From NCBI GenBank assembly GCA_025809375.1, contig CP099514.1:1240001-1304000 (forward strand): DNA of 64,000 nt. The letters run 5' to 3'. Below the pieces are notes generated by a model, which saw nothing but the letters and a program-made list of their open reading frames with translations, was not told the origin of the DNA and searched no databases. Position numbers and translations under genes: made by a program. Positions 26,708 to 36,455 of the stretch are shown one piece after another (position 1 is the first letter of the stretch; every line of letters begins with the position of its first letter). This DNA comes from Bacillus zhangzhouensis. GTDB taxonomy: Bacteria; Bacillota; Bacilli; Bacillales; Bacillaceae.

Positions 26708-27631
26708 TTATCTAAATGGCTCTTTGTTTTCATATTTAAACCGGGCAATGAGTAAGCAGAAGTAGCATAGTACCCCAAACAAACAAGAAATAAAGAATGA
26801 ATGAGCCAGCGCGTAACCAAGTGCAAGCTGAGAATAAACAGACATCACACCTGAAACGGCTTGAAGTGTAATCAAAATGGCTGAAATGATCCATCCGTAA
26901 TACAGCTGCTTCTGTTCTTTATAATGTTTCATCGCATGGAACATAGCGACAAATATCCAGACGAATAAAAGAAGTGCTGCTGCTCGGTGAGACATTTGAA
27001 CCCACTGATTAAAATACGCTGGAAGTGCACCGTCTTTTGAACAAAACGGGAAGACAGAACAAGCAAGGCTTGACTTTGTATGTCTCACATAAGCACCCGT
27101 ATACACCACGATATACGTATACGTGATCAATCCATAAATATGGAACTGCATTTTTTTGCCGATATGAAGCGGCTTCACAAGCTTTGTTTCAGATCTGGTT
27201 GCTTCAAAGACAAGAAGTGCAAGCAGTAATACTGAAGCAAAGGAAATGAGTGAAATACCGAAGTGCAGTGCCATCACAAGTGCGTTAGAGCCAAATACGA
27301 CGGCAAGAGCTCCTAACAGCGCTTGAAGCATTAAGAATATAATGGACATGATGACCAAAAATTTGGTTTCACGGAATACTGGACTAATTTTTTTCCAGCA
27401 TAAGACCGCCAGTGCCAGAACAAGAATGGTGGAAACCCCTGTTGACATGCGGTGACTCCATTCAATGATGGAAGCGGGGTTCATTTCAGGAAAGAAACGA
27501 CCGTGGCAAAGGGGCCACTGTCTACCGCAGCCAAGACCCGAACCGGTTTTCGTAACAAGCGCACCGCCAATCAATACGATTAGCATCACAAACGTTGTGA
27601 TCACGCTCAATAGCCTTAAAGTAAATTTCAT
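26708..27631 (-). CDS. ctaA: Heme A synthase
   Basis: A 307-residue, eight-helix membrane enzyme oxidising heme O to heme A for cytochrome oxidase. Conserved features: [22 protein letters not shown] with the cysteine pair in the first extracytoplasmic loop, EWSHRMSTG with a heme-ligand His, a second half with [11 protein letters not shown] (second Cys pair) and [11 protein letters not shown] (His). ATG 27631 (AAGGTG upstream); a TTG directly before it is an alternative. It is divergent from ctaB, which supplies its heme O substrate. Confidence 0.96.
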   Translation of the reverse strand: MKFTLRLLSVITTFVMLIVLIGGALVTKTGSGLGCGRQWPLCHGRFFPEMNPASIIEWSHRMSTGVSTILVLALAVLCWKKISPVFRETKFLVIMSIIFLMLQALLGALAVVFGSNALVMALHFGISLISFASVLLLALLVFEATRSETKLVKPLHIGKKMQFHIYGLITYTYIVVYTGAYVRHTKSSLACSVFPFCSKDGALPAYFNQWVQMSHRAAALLLFVWIFVAMFHAMKHYKEQKQLYYGWIISAILITLQAVSGVMSVYSQLALGYALAHSFFISCLFGVLCYFCLLIARFKYENKEPFR

Positions 27632-27737
27632 CAAATTATTTCACCTTCTCTAAAAAACTTCTGATGTAAATGAAAACCTCACATGCTCTCAAGTTTAAGC
27701 CAAATGCGTGTTCTGTTGCAATTCATAATGACCAAAT

Positions 27738-27895
27738 TTCACAAAAAAATGATATGTTAGTTCACAAAGTTTACAGATTTAGAGTGCTTGATCTTTCTTT
27801 GACAGTCTGATAGAAATAGAGGAGAGAATATTTCATTTTGCACCGCCTTCTGAAACACACATATACCTTAATAAATTCACGGAAAGTTCACAAAT
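27738..27895. promoter_or_regulatory. ctaA-ctaB control region with ResD-like repeats
   Basis: The 393-base divergent gap contains TTCACAAA three times (27738-27745, 27761-27768, 27887-27894), all in the same orientation; a looser TTCACGGA lies at 27876. The complement TTTGTGAA resembles the ResD box TTTGTGAAT. In B. subtilis ResD activates ctaA and the oxidase genes. A TATGAT box at 27954-27959 may be the ctaB -10 element. Direct ResD binding is inference. Confidence 0.5.
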
Positions 27896-28024
27896 AACTT
27901 CAAGTTTGTCGTTTATTATTTAATAGGATGTTTTTTTACAGCTGTTTATCTTGTATGATAGAGTTGTAATGATTTTACGTGTCATTTGTTCGTTTGAAGG
28001 TGTGGGCAAGGGAGGTTATACACA

Positions 28025-28942
28025 TTGGCAAATTCCAAAACAGCCGCGGAAGCAGCTATTCATGGACAAATAGAAGAAACAACAGCATGGAAAGATTTTC
28101 TTGCTCTGATTAAAATGGGCATCGTCAATTCCAATTTCATCACGACATTTACTGGAATGTGGCTTGCTTTTTATTTTACAGGTATGAGTTTTCTTGGAAA
28201 TCTTGATATTGTGCTGCTAACAATGATTGGTTCTTCTCTTATTATTGCCGGTTCATGCGCGATTAATAATGCGTTTGACCGTGATATTGATATATTAATG
28301 GAAAGAACAAAAACAAGACCGACGGTTACAGGTAAAATTCAACCGGGGCAAGCGTATGCATTTGGTATTTTGCTTGTTGTATTAGGACTCATTATGCTTT
28401 TGATGACAACCATTACATCAGCAGTGATTGGCTTTATTGGAGTCTTTACTTATGCGGTTCTTTACACCATGTGGTCTAAACGCCATTACACCATCAATAC
28501 AGTCATTGGAAGTATATCTGGCGCGGTTCCGCCATTAATCGGCTGGACAGCTGTCACAGGTACAATCGACACAACGGCTTGGGTTTTGTTTATGATTATG
28601 TTCATCTGGCAAATCCCGCACTTCCTGTCACTTGCGATTAAGAAAACGGAAGATTACCGTAAGGCGGGCATTCCAATGCTGCCAGTTGTTTACGGCTTTG
28701 AAGTCACAAAACGCCAGATCATCATTTGGACAGCATGTCTTCTTCCACTTCCATTTTTCTTAGGTGGACTAGGATGGCCGATTGTCGCACTTGGTACATT
28801 GCTTAATATTGGATGGCTTGTTATTGGCCTGATGGGCTTTAAAATGAAAGACATCATGAAGTGGTCAACGCTCATGTTCGTTTATTCATTAAACTACTTA
28901 ACCATCTTTTTCGTGGCAATGATTATTATTACACTATTCTAG
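28025..28942 (+). CDS. ctaB: Protoheme IX farnesyltransferase (heme O synthase)
   Basis: A 305-residue UbiA-family prenyltransferase that farnesylates heme B to heme O. Conserved aspartate-rich loops: [20 protein letters not shown] near residue 80 and [15 protein letters not shown] near 205. Eight or nine membrane helices. The TTG start at 28025 is preceded by AAGGGAGG. A strong terminator follows, so ctaC and the oxidase genes probably use another promoter as well. Confidence 0.96.
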   Translation: MANSKTAAEAAIHGQIEETTAWKDFLALIKMGIVNSNFITTFTGMWLAFYFTGMSFLGNLDIVLLTMIGSSLIIAGSCAINNAFDRDIDILMERTKTRPTVTGKIQPGQAYAFGILLVVLGLIMLLMTTITSAVIGFIGVFTYAVLYTMWSKRHYTINTVIGSISGAVPPLIGWTAVTGTIDTTAWVLFMIMFIWQIPHFLSLAIKKTEDYRKAGIPMLPVVYGFEVTKRQIIIWTACLLPLPFFLGGLGWPIVALGTLLNIGWLVIGLMGFKMKDIMKWSTLMFVYSLNYLTIFFVAMIIITLF

Positions 28943-29010
28943 AGTGAAATACACTTTGATCACATCAAAACAATGGCTATATCTTATAACACAACATTTT
29001 CTAACAACTA

Positions 29011-29054
29011 TGAAAGCCGCCTGATATTCAGTTCTATTTAGGCGGCTTTCAGTT
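29011..29054 (+). terminator. Terminator or attenuator between ctaB and ctaC
   Basis: TGAAAGCCGCCT and TAGGCGGCTTTCA form a 12-bp stem with a 17-base loop and a short T run. Confidence 0.8.
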
Positions 29055-29108
29055 TATACATAGATGGTATTTTGAGTAAAAACATCATTTTTTTATGAAA
29101 AGAGGAAA

Positions 29109-29122
29109 TGTAAGTGCTTTTA
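29109..29122. promoter_or_regulatory. Possible cre (CcpA) site before ctaC
   Basis: TGTAAGTGCTTTTA matches 12 of 14 bases of the cre consensus TGWAARCGYTWNCA. Catabolite regulation of the ctaBCDEF cluster is known in B. subtilis. The site is 100 bases before the ctaC start. Confidence 0.35.
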
Positions 29123-29221
29123 TAAGAGGCGGGGGTTATGATTGGGTGAGAAGTGATTTATAAATTAAGAGGGAAAAAGCGAAAGGCAAAGGAGATCAAG
29201 CAAAAGGGGTTGGGACAAATT

Positions 29222-30289
29222 ATGATAAGAAAATGGCGTGTTTATTCACTGTTTCTCTTACTGCTGCTCGTTTTGGCGGGCTGTGGTGAACCATACTTAT
29301 CAACACTCAAGCCAGTTGGGGAAGTTGCAGATAAACAGTTTTTCCTAACGGTACTGAGTACACTCATTATGGTTCTTGTCGTCATTGTTGTATCAATCAT
29401 TTTCTTTTACGTCATCATTAAATTCAAACGTTCTAAAGTGGGAGAAGATACGATTCCAAAGCAGGTGGAAGGGAACCGCAACCTGGAAATCACTTGGACA
29501 GCGATTCCGATTCTTCTACTCATTATTCTCATTGTACCTGTTGTGGCATATACGCTTGAACTAGGGGATACAAGCGCTATGGATAAGAAAAAACGAGATC
29601 CTGAAAAGACACTTGTTGTCAATGTAAGAGCCAGCTTATATTGGTGGGAATTTGAATACCCGGATTATGGAATTGTTACAAGTCAGGAATTGATCGTACC
29701 AACAGATCAAAAGGTATACTTTAAGCTGAAAGCATCCGATGTCAAACACTCATTCTGGATTCCATCGGCTGGCGGTAAAATTGATACAAACACAGAGAAT
29801 GAGAACAAATTTTATTTAGTCTTTGACTCGAAACGAACGAAAGAGGCAGGGGAATATTTCTACGGAAAATGTGCAGAGCTGTGCGGGCCGTCACATGCTT
29901 TAATGGACTTTAAAGTTAAAACGCTTTCTCAAGATGAATTTTTAGGATGGACGAAAAAAATGGCTGATTACAAGAAGCCTGAATCCACAAAAGATCTCGC
30001 TTTAGAGGGTGAAAAGCTATTTAAAGAGAAAAACTGCTTAAGCTGTCACGCAGTAGAGCCCGGTGACAAACGCCCGGAAGCAGCAAGGACAGCACCAAAC
30101 CTTGCGACCTTCGGAGAGCGGACGAAAGTAGCTGGAATCAAAGACATGAACAAAGAAAATGTGAAAGCATGGCTGAAAGATCCAGAAAGCTTTAAACCAG
30201 GCAATAAGATGACAGGAACGTACCCTACAATAAATGACTCAGAAGCAGATGCACTTTACGAGTATTTAAAAGGTCTTAAAATCGAGTAA
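29222..30289 (+). CDS. ctaC: Cytochrome caa3 oxidase subunit II (with cytochrome c domain)
   Basis: A 355-residue membrane lipoprotein that receives electrons from cytochrome c and carries them to subunit I. Signal with lipobox LAGC (Cys21), two membrane helices (about 45-70 and 95-118), and the cupredoxin domain with CuA ligands (VKHSFW His; CAELCGPSHALM Cys, Cys, His, Met). A fused C-terminal cytochrome c domain has heme motif CLSCH and a Met ligand near GNKMTG. The frame extends upstream to 29153, but ATG 29222 gives the proper signal peptide. Confidence 0.96.
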   Translation: MIRKWRVYSLFLLLLLVLAGCGEPYLSTLKPVGEVADKQFFLTVLSTLIMVLVVIVVSIIFFYVIIKFKRSKVGEDTIPKQVEGNRNLEITWTAIPILLLIILIVPVVAYTLELGDTSAMDKKKRDPEKTLVVNVRASLYWWEFEYPDYGIVTSQELIVPTDQKVYFKLKASDVKHSFWIPSAGGKIDTNTENENKFYLVFDSKRTKEAGEYFYGKCAELCGPSHALMDFKVKTLSQDEFLGWTKKMADYKKPESTKDLALEGEKLFKEKNCLSCHAVEPGDKRPEAARTAPNLATFGERTKVAGIKDMNKENVKAWLKDPESFKPGNKMTGTYPTINDSEADALYEYLKGLKIE

Positions 30290-30457
30290 CACCTAGAGTA
30301 GATATTCAAAAGGGTATGTGATCGATGTGAAGTTTTTGTTAAGAGCTCCCGAATATGTCTCTACAACTGAGAAGTCGTCATCTGTCAGACACAGTCTGTA
30401 TAAAGGATCGTGAAGAATATATGAAAAGGGGCAATTGGGAGATAAGAGGGGGATTTC

Positions 30458-32329
30458 ATGGTGAGTACAATAGCTAAAAAGCGGGGGTTTGGCGCTGTCT
30501 TATGGGATTACTTGACAACGGTTGACCACAAAAAAATTGCCATATTATATTTAGTGGCAGGGGGATTTTTCTTTTTGGTTGGCGGCCTAGAAGCGATGTT
30601 TATCCGTATTCAGCTAGCCATCCCTGAAAATGATTTTGTCAGTGCAGGGGTTTACAATGAAATCATGACGATGCATGGAACGACAATGATATTCCTTGCA
30701 GCTATGCCGCTGTTATTTGCATTAATGAATGCGGTTGTGCCAATTCAAATTGGTGCACGTGACGTAGCATTTCCTTTTGTGAATTCACTTGGTTTTTGGT
30801 TATTCTTTTTCGGAGGAATTTTCTTAAACCTTGGATGGTTTATGGGCGGTTCACCTGATGCAGGCTGGACTGCATACGCTTCGCTCACGCTGAATTCAGA
30901 AGGGCATGGAATGGATTTCTATATTTTGGGTTTGCAGATCGCGGGTATTGGTACGCTGATTGCAGGAATCAACTTTCTTGCAACGATTATTAATATGAGA
31001 GCGCCTGGTATGACGTATATGAGAATGCCGCTCTTTACTTGGACGACATTTGTCGCCTCCGCACTTATTTTATTCGCATTCCCGCCGCTGACAGCAGGGC
31101 TTGCGATGCTGATGCTTGATAGAATGTTTGACACGAGCTTTTTCAATCCAGAGCTTGGAGGAAATACAATCATCTGGGAGCATTTGTTCTGGATTTTCGG
31201 ACACCCGGAAGTATATATCTTGATCCTGCCGGCATTCGGAATCTTTTCAGAAATCATTCCAGTGTTTGCTAGAAAAAGATTGTTTGGCTACTCGTCTATG
31301 GTGTTCGCGACTGTATTGATTGGTTTCCTTGGATTCATGGTGTGGGCGCATCACATGTTCACAACGGGGCTTGGACCTATCGCCAATGCGATCTTTGCCG
31401 TAGCGACCATGGCAATTGCGGTGCCAACAGGAATTAAAGTATTCAACTGGCTGCTCACGATTTGGGGCGGTAATGTGAAGTTTACAACGCCGATGCTTTA
31501 TTCTGTTGCCTTTATTCCGTCATTCTTACTTGGCGGGGTAACCGGGGTCATGCTTGCGGCAGCTGCAGCGGATTATCAGTTCCATGATACGTATTTTGTT
31601 GTGGCGCATTTCCATTACGTCATTATTGGCGGGGTCGTATTCGGTATTCTAGCAGGTGTGCATTACTGGTGGCCGAAGATGTTTGGAAAAATACTGAATG
31701 AAAAACTTGGGAAAATTGGCTTTGTGCTGTTTTTCATCGGTTTCCATTTAACTTTCTTTATCCAGCATTTTCTCGGTCTATGGGGCATGCCGCGCCGGGT
31801 CTTTACGTTCCTGCCAGGTCAGGGTCTCGAGTTAGGGAACTTGATCAGTACGATTGGGGCACTGTTTATGTTTGTAGCTGTTGTGATCATGCTGATTAAC
31901 ATCATCTGGACAACAGCAAAAGGGGAGCGCGTATCGAGCGATCCTTGGGGAGATGGAAGAACACTTGAGTGGGCAGTGTCTTCACCTCCGCCAGAATACA
32001 ACTTTAAACAGCTTCCGCTTGTCAGAGGGCTAGATCCATTATGGATTGAAAAAATGGATGGCAAAAAAGGAATGACAGCATCTGAACCGCTCGATGATAT
32101 TCACATGCCGAATAACTCCATCTTGCCTGTCATTATCTCATTCGGTCTCTTTGTGTCAGCGTTTGGTTTCATGTATCGTCAAGAGCACAGCTGGGGGCTT
32201 CCGGTCATCTTCATTGGTCTTGGCATGACGTTTGCGACCATGCTGGTCAGATCTCTTAAAGATGATCATGGATACCATATTCACAAAGAAGATTTGACCG
32301 CCGACGATGATAAAGGGGTGAAAGCATAA
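30458..32329 (+). CDS. ctaD: Cytochrome caa3 oxidase subunit I
   Basis: A 623-residue catalytic subunit of the heme-copper oxidase, reducing oxygen to water and pumping protons. Key features: TMHGTTMIFL (heme a His), WEHLFWIFGHPEVYILILP (CuB His and the cross-linked His-Tyr pair; quoted in part), WAHHMFTTG (two CuB His), and HDTYFVVAHFHYV (heme a3 and heme a ligands). The 168-base gap from ctaC shows no hairpin or clear promoter. The stop overlaps the ctaE start (TAATG). Confidence 0.98.
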   Translation: MVSTIAKKRGFGAVLWDYLTTVDHKKIAILYLVAGGFFFLVGGLEAMFIRIQLAIPENDFVSAGVYNEIMTMHGTTMIFLAAMPLLFALMNAVVPIQIGARDVAFPFVNSLGFWLFFFGGIFLNLGWFMGGSPDAGWTAYASLTLNSEGHGMDFYILGLQIAGIGTLIAGINFLATIINMRAPGMTYMRMPLFTWTTFVASALILFAFPPLTAGLAMLMLDRMFDTSFFNPELGGNTIIWEHLFWIFGHPEVYILILPAFGIFSEIIPVFARKRLFGYSSMVFATVLIGFLGFMVWAHHMFTTGLGPIANAIFAVATMAIAVPTGIKVFNWLLTIWGGNVKFTTPMLYSVAFIPSFLLGGVTGVMLAAAAADYQFHDTYFVVAHFHYVIIGGVVFGILAGVHYWWPKMFGKILNEKLGKIGFVLFFIGFHLTFFIQHFLGLWGMPRRVFTFLPGQGLELGNLISTIGALFMFVAVVIMLINIIWTTAKGERVSSDPWGDGRTLEWAVSSPPPEYNFKQLPLVRGLDPLWIEKMDGKKGMTASEPLDDIHMPNNSILPVIISFGLFVSAFGFMYRQEHSWGLPVIFIGLGMTFATMLVRSLKDDHGYHIHKEDLTADDDKGVKA

Positions 32330-32949
32330 TGGAACCACAAAAAATGACAGCGGATACCTTTCCAGCTTCTCCCGAGAAGGCCACGTTAGAAGGGAAGAAT
32401 AAGTTTGTCGGGTTCTGGCTGTTTCTTGGAGGAGAAACCGTTCTGTTTGCATCGCTTTTTGCCACTTATTTGGCGCTGAAAAACTCAAATGCAGGCGGAG
32501 CAAAAACAACTGATATGTTTGACCTCACACTTGTCTTTATTGCCACAATGCTTCTATTAACGAGCAGTTTAACGAGTGTGTATGCCATGTACCATATGAA
32601 AAACTTTGCCTTTAAAAAGATGCAACTTTGGCTTGGTATTACGGTCCTTTTAGGTGCGGGATTTTTAGGGGTTGAGATTTATGAGTTTTATCACTATGTG
32701 CATGCATATGAATTTACGATTACCAGCTCTGCTCTTGGTTCTTCCTTCTATACACTTGTAGGAACTCACGGAGCTCACGTCGCCTTCGGCCTTTGCTGGA
32801 TTACCGCTCTTATGATTCGAAATATGAGACGCGGACTCGATTTATACAATGCGCCGAAATATTATGTGGCAAGTCTTTATTGGCACTTCATTGATGTTGT
32901 GTGGGTCTTCATCTTTACCGTTGTATATTTAATGGGAATGGTGGGATAA
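32329..32949 (+). CDS. ctaE: Cytochrome caa3 oxidase subunit III
   Basis: A 206-residue, five-helix membrane subunit. Conserved: NKFVGFWLFLGGETVLFASLF near the N-terminus (part quoted), GTHGAHVAFGLCWI and the C-terminal YWHFIDVVWVFIF. ATG 32329 shares a base with the ctaD stop; the ribosome binding site is AAAGGGGTGAAAG within ctaD. Confidence 0.97.
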   Translation: MEPQKMTADTFPASPEKATLEGKNKFVGFWLFLGGETVLFASLFATYLALKNSNAGGAKTTDMFDLTLVFIATMLLLTSSLTSVYAMYHMKNFAFKKMQLWLGITVLLGAGFLGVEIYEFYHYVHAYEFTITSSALGSSFYTLVGTHGAHVAFGLCWITALMIRNMRRGLDLYNAPKYYVASLYWHFIDVVWVFIFTVVYLMGMVG

Positions 32950-32951
32950 GA

Positions 32952-33281
32952 ATGGGAAATAAAAACACAAATCAGTCCAAAGTCGACCTTGTCTATCGTA
33001 AAAAGAAAAATGCCGAAGAAATGAAGCATCAGCTCATTTCTTTCGGCTTGATGATTGGATTAACATTTGTTGCGTTTTTAACGATCGCCTCAGAAGACGT
33101 TGGGAATTGGTTCGCAGTCCCATTTATTTTACTGCTTGCAGGCATTCAGGTGGCTTTTCAGCTTTATTATTTTATGCACATGAACCAAAAAGGGCATGAA
33201 ACACCCGCCTTGTTCCTATACTCAGGTGTGTTTGTTGCGTTTATTACCGTATTAGCCTTTTTGACCATTATATGGTGGTAA
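32952..33281 (+). CDS. ctaF: Cytochrome caa3 oxidase subunit IV
   Basis: A 109-residue protein with three membrane helices in the second part (MKHQLISFGLMIGLTFVAF, quoted in part; FAVPFILLLAGIQVAFQLYYF; FLYSGVFVAFITVLAFLTI). Its short Lys-rich N-terminal part faces the cytoplasm. ATG 32952 is 2 bases after the ctaE stop; the frame from 32901 overlaps ctaE and is not used. Confidence 0.93.
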   Translation: MGNKNTNQSKVDLVYRKKKNAEEMKHQLISFGLMIGLTFVAFLTIASEDVGNWFAVPFILLLAGIQVAFQLYYFMHMNQKGHETPALFLYSGVFVAFITVLAFLTIIWW

Positions 33282-33310
33282 CCCCGCTTTGCCCTTAAGG
33301 AGGCGCAGCA

Positions 33311-34189
33311 ATGGAAAATTTAGAGATATTTGGATTTCGGGCATTGTGGAGCCCCTATTATTTGACTTGTATTGTAATAGCATCTGCTCTTTATCTGCTT
33401 CTTGTGACAAAGGGAAAGCACCGTGCGACGGTGAAAGAGAAAACGTTATTTCTGACGGGGCTTGTACTGTTATATGCTGTGAAAGGGAGCCCAATTGATT
33501 TAATGGGGCATATTATGTTTAGTGCACATATGTCGCAAATGGCGGTGCTATATTTAGTCATCCCGCCTCTCCTTATTACAGGATTGCCTGCAGCCATTTG
33601 GGAGCGGATCATTCAAACGCCGGGTATTCAAGCCGTTTTCCGTTTGTTTTCCAAACCTTTAATTGCACTGCTTGGGTTTAACGGCTTGTTTTCGCTATAT
33701 CACATTCCGCTTGTGTTTGATTTTGTGAAAACAGATCCGTTTTACCACGCATTGATGACGGTTGTAATCTTTATCTCTGCCTTTTTCATGTGGTGGCCGC
33801 TTGTCCATAAAGTCCAAAGTCAGCCGCAGATCACAGGCATTTTGAAACTTGGATATATCATGGCAGACGGGATATTGATGACTCCGGCCTGTGCACTCAT
33901 CATGTTTAGTGAGGCACCGATCTATGCAACCTATTCTGATGCCGGCGCATGGATACAAGCACTGCATTTATGTGTGCCAAGTGATATGCTTGTAGGCCTT
34001 GCTCTCACTGGCCCTGATATGTTCCACACTTTGCCGCTGCTGGAGGATCAGCAGCTGGGTGCCATTTTGATGAAAATTTTTCAGGAAATTGTGTACGGCT
34101 CTATTCTGGCTGTTGTCTTCTTTGACTGGGCAAGAAAAGAAAGAGCGAAAGATGCCGTACCAGATGCGCTTATTCCGAAATATGAATAA
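33311..34189 (+). CDS. ctaG: CtaG, cytochrome caa3 oxidase assembly factor
   Basis: A 292-residue, seven-helix membrane protein of the Bacillus CtaG (Caa3_CtaG) family, needed for formation of active caa3 oxidase, probably in copper delivery; unrelated to Cox11. Conserved: [28 protein letters not shown] and a Met-containing GADMF-like stretch ([19 protein letters not shown], quoted in part). ATG 33311 with AAGGAGG. Last gene of the cta cluster. Confidence 0.95.
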   Translation: MENLEIFGFRALWSPYYLTCIVIASALYLLLVTKGKHRATVKEKTLFLTGLVLLYAVKGSPIDLMGHIMFSAHMSQMAVLYLVIPPLLITGLPAAIWERIIQTPGIQAVFRLFSKPLIALLGFNGLFSLYHIPLVFDFVKTDPFYHALMTVVIFISAFFMWWPLVHKVQSQPQITGILKLGYIMADGILMTPACALIMFSEAPIYATYSDAGAWIQALHLCVPSDMLVGLALTGPDMFHTLPLLEDQQLGAILMKIFQEIVYGSILAVVFFDWARKERAKDAVPDALIPKYE

Positions 34190-34197
34190 AGCAATAG

Positions 34198-34233
34198 AAA
34201 AAGGGCTAAAACATCATTTTAGCCCTTTGTTTT
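34198..34233. terminator. Bidirectional terminator, ctaG / ylbA
   Basis: AAAGGGCTAAAA and TTTTAGCCCTTT pair around CATCA-like bases, with A-run left and T-run right. The same stem sequence recurs at 11287-11320 next to the repeat element. Confidence 0.9.
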
Positions 34234-34597
34234 ATGCTTCAGCCGTCATGGCTTCTAGTTTTTCCTTTAGCCGTTCGAGCGTTTTTTTGCTTGATTGGAT
34301 GAGAGACTCAGGGAACTCTTCGCCTTCGCCGTATTCAACACCATGTGGATAATAGTGTTTTCCAAGTAATGGTGTTAGAAGCTGAATGTGTGCCTTTTTG
34401 GAACCGACATCTCCTTCAGTAGCGTAGCCGGAAATGCGTAAATAAAAGGTTCCCTCTACCATGCTGTACTTTCTGTCGTATGTCACACGCTCATAATCCC
34501 ATTGATCGGCTCGTACAAATCCTTCACTTTCCATAATGAAATCTAATTTATTTAAGTCAGCTGAAACCTCTTCAATCCCCGTACCTTCAAACTTCAC
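34232..34597 (-). CDS. ylbA: YugN-like family protein YlbA
   Basis: A 121-residue soluble protein of the YugN-like family, function unknown. It is convergent with ctaG. GTG 34597 is chosen because AAGGAGGGG lies 5 bases before it and because MKFEGTGIEE is the family start; the frame continues upstream to 34663 without a better signal. Confidence 0.87.
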   Translation of the reverse strand: MKFEGTGIEEVSADLNKLDFIMESEGFVRADQWDYERVTYDRKYSMVEGTFYLRISGYATEGDVGSKKAHIQLLTPLLGKHYYPHGVEYGEGEEFPESLIQSSKKTLERLKEKLEAMTAEA

Positions 34598-34672
34598 CCC
34601 AAACCCCTCCTTATAAAATTTCCCTTTAATGACAATCATAGTATGAAAGCGGTAAACTTTCAACTGTGAATG

Positions 34673-34701
34673 GTATGTTCTTTTATAAGCTGGTTACAGT
34701 A
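34673..34701 (+). promoter_or_regulatory. Possible forespore (sigma-F type) promoter of ylbB
   Basis: GTATG (34673-34677), 14 bases, GGTTACAGTA (34692-34701), near the sigma-F/G pattern GYATA - GGNNANAHTR. One base of each element deviates. Confidence 0.3.
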
Positions 34702-34731
34702 ATAAAGAAAATAACGAATGGAGGAATCAAC

Positions 34732-35181
34732 GTGAAAACGAAAAAAATCAAAGATATTATGACAAAAAAAGTAGTGACATGTCAGCAGGACGACAATACG
34801 TATGAAGCAGCAGTCAAAATGAGAGATGCTGACATCGGTGCGATTCCAGTGGTTGATGGAGACCAGCTCGTTGGAATAGTGACAGACCGTGACCTTGTGC
34901 TTAGAGGCATTGCAGAAAAAAAGCCAAACTCACAGCAAGTGGGCTCGCTGATGACGAAGGAAGTACTAACAGCTGAAGAAGATGCAACGCTTGAAGAAAT
35001 TGTCCGGCTTATGTCAGAGCATCAGCTCCGCCGCATTCCCGTTGTAAAAAACGGCGCATTAACAGGGATTGTCGCTCTAGGAGATTTATCAGTCGAAGAT
35101 TTATCAAATGATCGCGCGGGAGATGCACTGACAGAAATCTCTCAGCAGGATCAAGATCATGGGCAAGGATTTCTTCATTAA
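34732..35181 (+). CDS. ylbB: CBS-domain protein YlbB
   Basis: A 149-residue protein made of a tandem pair of CBS domains: first MTKKVVTCQQDDNTYEAAVKM to about residue 62 (part quoted), second MTKEVLTAEEDATLEEIVRLM to about 130 (part quoted), each with the D(R/L)D-type ending (GIVTDRDLVLRG, GIVALGDLS). Such pairs bind adenine nucleotides; the target is unknown. The start is GTG 34732 behind GGAGGA; the upstream frame to 34666 is not supported. Confidence 0.9.
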   Translation: MKTKKIKDIMTKKVVTCQQDDNTYEAAVKMRDADIGAIPVVDGDQLVGIVTDRDLVLRGIAEKKPNSQQVGSLMTKEVLTAEEDATLEEIVRLMSEHQLRRIPVVKNGALTGIVALGDLSVEDLSNDRAGDALTEISQQDQDHGQGFLH

Positions 35182-35260
35182 GAGGGCATATTTTAAATTC
35201 GTGTTAAATAGGCTGTATTGTCGTTGATAATTGGAGCAAGTTTTGTTTAAATGACAGTAG

Positions 35261-35279
35261 AAGGTACTTTTTGTACCTT
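35261..35279. other. Inverted repeat before ylbC
   Basis: AAGGTAC, TTTTT, GTACCTT: a perfect 7-bp inverted repeat 24 bases before the ylbC start. It could be an operator or a small leader hairpin. Confidence 0.4.
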
Positions 35280-35302
35280 GCCAATTTAACGGAGGTGTTT
35301 AT

Positions 35303-36346
35303 TTGAAAACTGTGCTCAAAACACTCTTCATCCTCCTGATTATATCTGGAACGTACGTTCTGTTTATTCAATATGGATCTTCACCAGAAAAAGAAAACAG
35401 CAATGAAGCGAAGGTGTCTAATGAAGAAACATCTAGCGATAAGCCGATCAACATCCCAAAAAAGGGGCTCATGTCCTTTATGGGGAAATCTTCAAACGAA
35501 GTGCTTAAACAGCTGGGAGAACCAGATCGCATTGATCCTTCCGCATATGATTATGACTGGTGGATTTACAACCAATCGAAGAAACACTATATTCAAGTAG
35601 GGGTAAAGGATAGTAAAGTGGTGACCTTATTTGCAACAGGAGACGGACTGAACGTAGAACCGTTTAAAATCGGTCAAGCCACGAGTGAAGTATTTAAGAA
35701 AACACAAATTGCACCTTACATTCATGTAGAGGATGAACAAAATTCATACCGCTTTGAATTCTCAGAAGATGATATGAATACAAGACCGACTGTAAAAGTG
35801 GGAGATGATGTGTACGTTCAGCTTTACATGGATAAGTTTGAAAGCACCCTTTCAAGTATCAGGGCCTTCAACGCAGATACATTTGTGAAACAAAAGCCAT
35901 ACGAGGTCGTCTATCGTGGTCAATTGATAGAACCAGAGGCAATATCGGGAGAAAAATGGAAAGATATCGAAGCTTCCAGTCAAAAACAAATTTTTGATAT
36001 GACCAATATTATCCGCCATAAGTACAAACTGCCGATCTTAAAGTGGGATGATGAAACCTCTGAAGTGGCATTCATGCATAGTGAGGACATGAAAGAGAAT
36101 CATTATTTCTCCCATGAATCTAAAAAATACGGCACACTGAAAGACCGGTTAGAAAGAGGAGAGGTGGGCTTTCAGCTTGCAGGTGAAAACATTGCCTATA
36201 ATTATGTCGATGGACCTGCAGCGGTAGAAGGATGGCTCAATAGTGAAGGTCACAGGAAGGCGTTATTAAATAAAGATTACACGCATCTTGGGGTAGGGGT
36301 GAAAGAAAAATATTACACCCAGAATTTCATCAAGAAAACATCTTAA
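35303..36346 (+). CDS. ylbC: Secreted CAP/SCP-domain protein YlbC
   Basis: A 347-residue protein. An N-terminal hydrophobic segment (TLFILLIISGTYVLF) is a signal or anchor without lipobox. Next comes the CAP-associated domain (about 50-190, MGKSSNEVLKQLGEPDRIDP) and a C-terminal CAP/SCP1 domain (about 225-347) with HSEDMKENHYFSHES and AGENIAYNY, the conserved His/Glu cavity. Function unknown; in B. subtilis it has been linked to sporulation. TTG 35303 with GGAGGTG upstream. The C-terminus ends shortly after GVGVKEKYYTQNFIKK, normal for the family. Confidence 0.92.
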   Translation: MKTVLKTLFILLIISGTYVLFIQYGSSPEKENSNEAKVSNEETSSDKPINIPKKGLMSFMGKSSNEVLKQLGEPDRIDPSAYDYDWWIYNQSKKHYIQVGVKDSKVVTLFATGDGLNVEPFKIGQATSEVFKKTQIAPYIHVEDEQNSYRFEFSEDDMNTRPTVKVGDDVYVQLYMDKFESTLSSIRAFNADTFVKQKPYEVVYRGQLIEPEAISGEKWKDIEASSQKQIFDMTNIIRHKYKLPILKWDDETSEVAFMHSEDMKENHYFSHESKKYGTLKDRLERGEVGFQLAGENIAYNYVDGPAAVEGWLNSEGHRKALLNKDYTHLGVGVKEKYYTQNFIKKTS

Positions 36347-36353
36347 ACGAAAG

Positions 36354-36381
36354 CAGCTGCATGGTCGCAGCTGTTTTTTAA
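36354..36381 (+). terminator. Terminator of ylbC
   Basis: GCAGCTGC, loop ATGGTC, GCAGCTG, TTTTTTA. Confidence 0.85.
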
Positions 36382-36455
36382 TATTAAAAAAGAGGCTCAC
36401 CAAAACAGCTGCTGATGTATATAGTATAGTAGGCATTTGTATGGGGGGTGAGGAT

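Noticed and set aside
33252..33494. Minus-strand frame overlapping ctaF and ctaG
   Set aside because: Entirely within well-supported genes on the plus strand; shadow frame.
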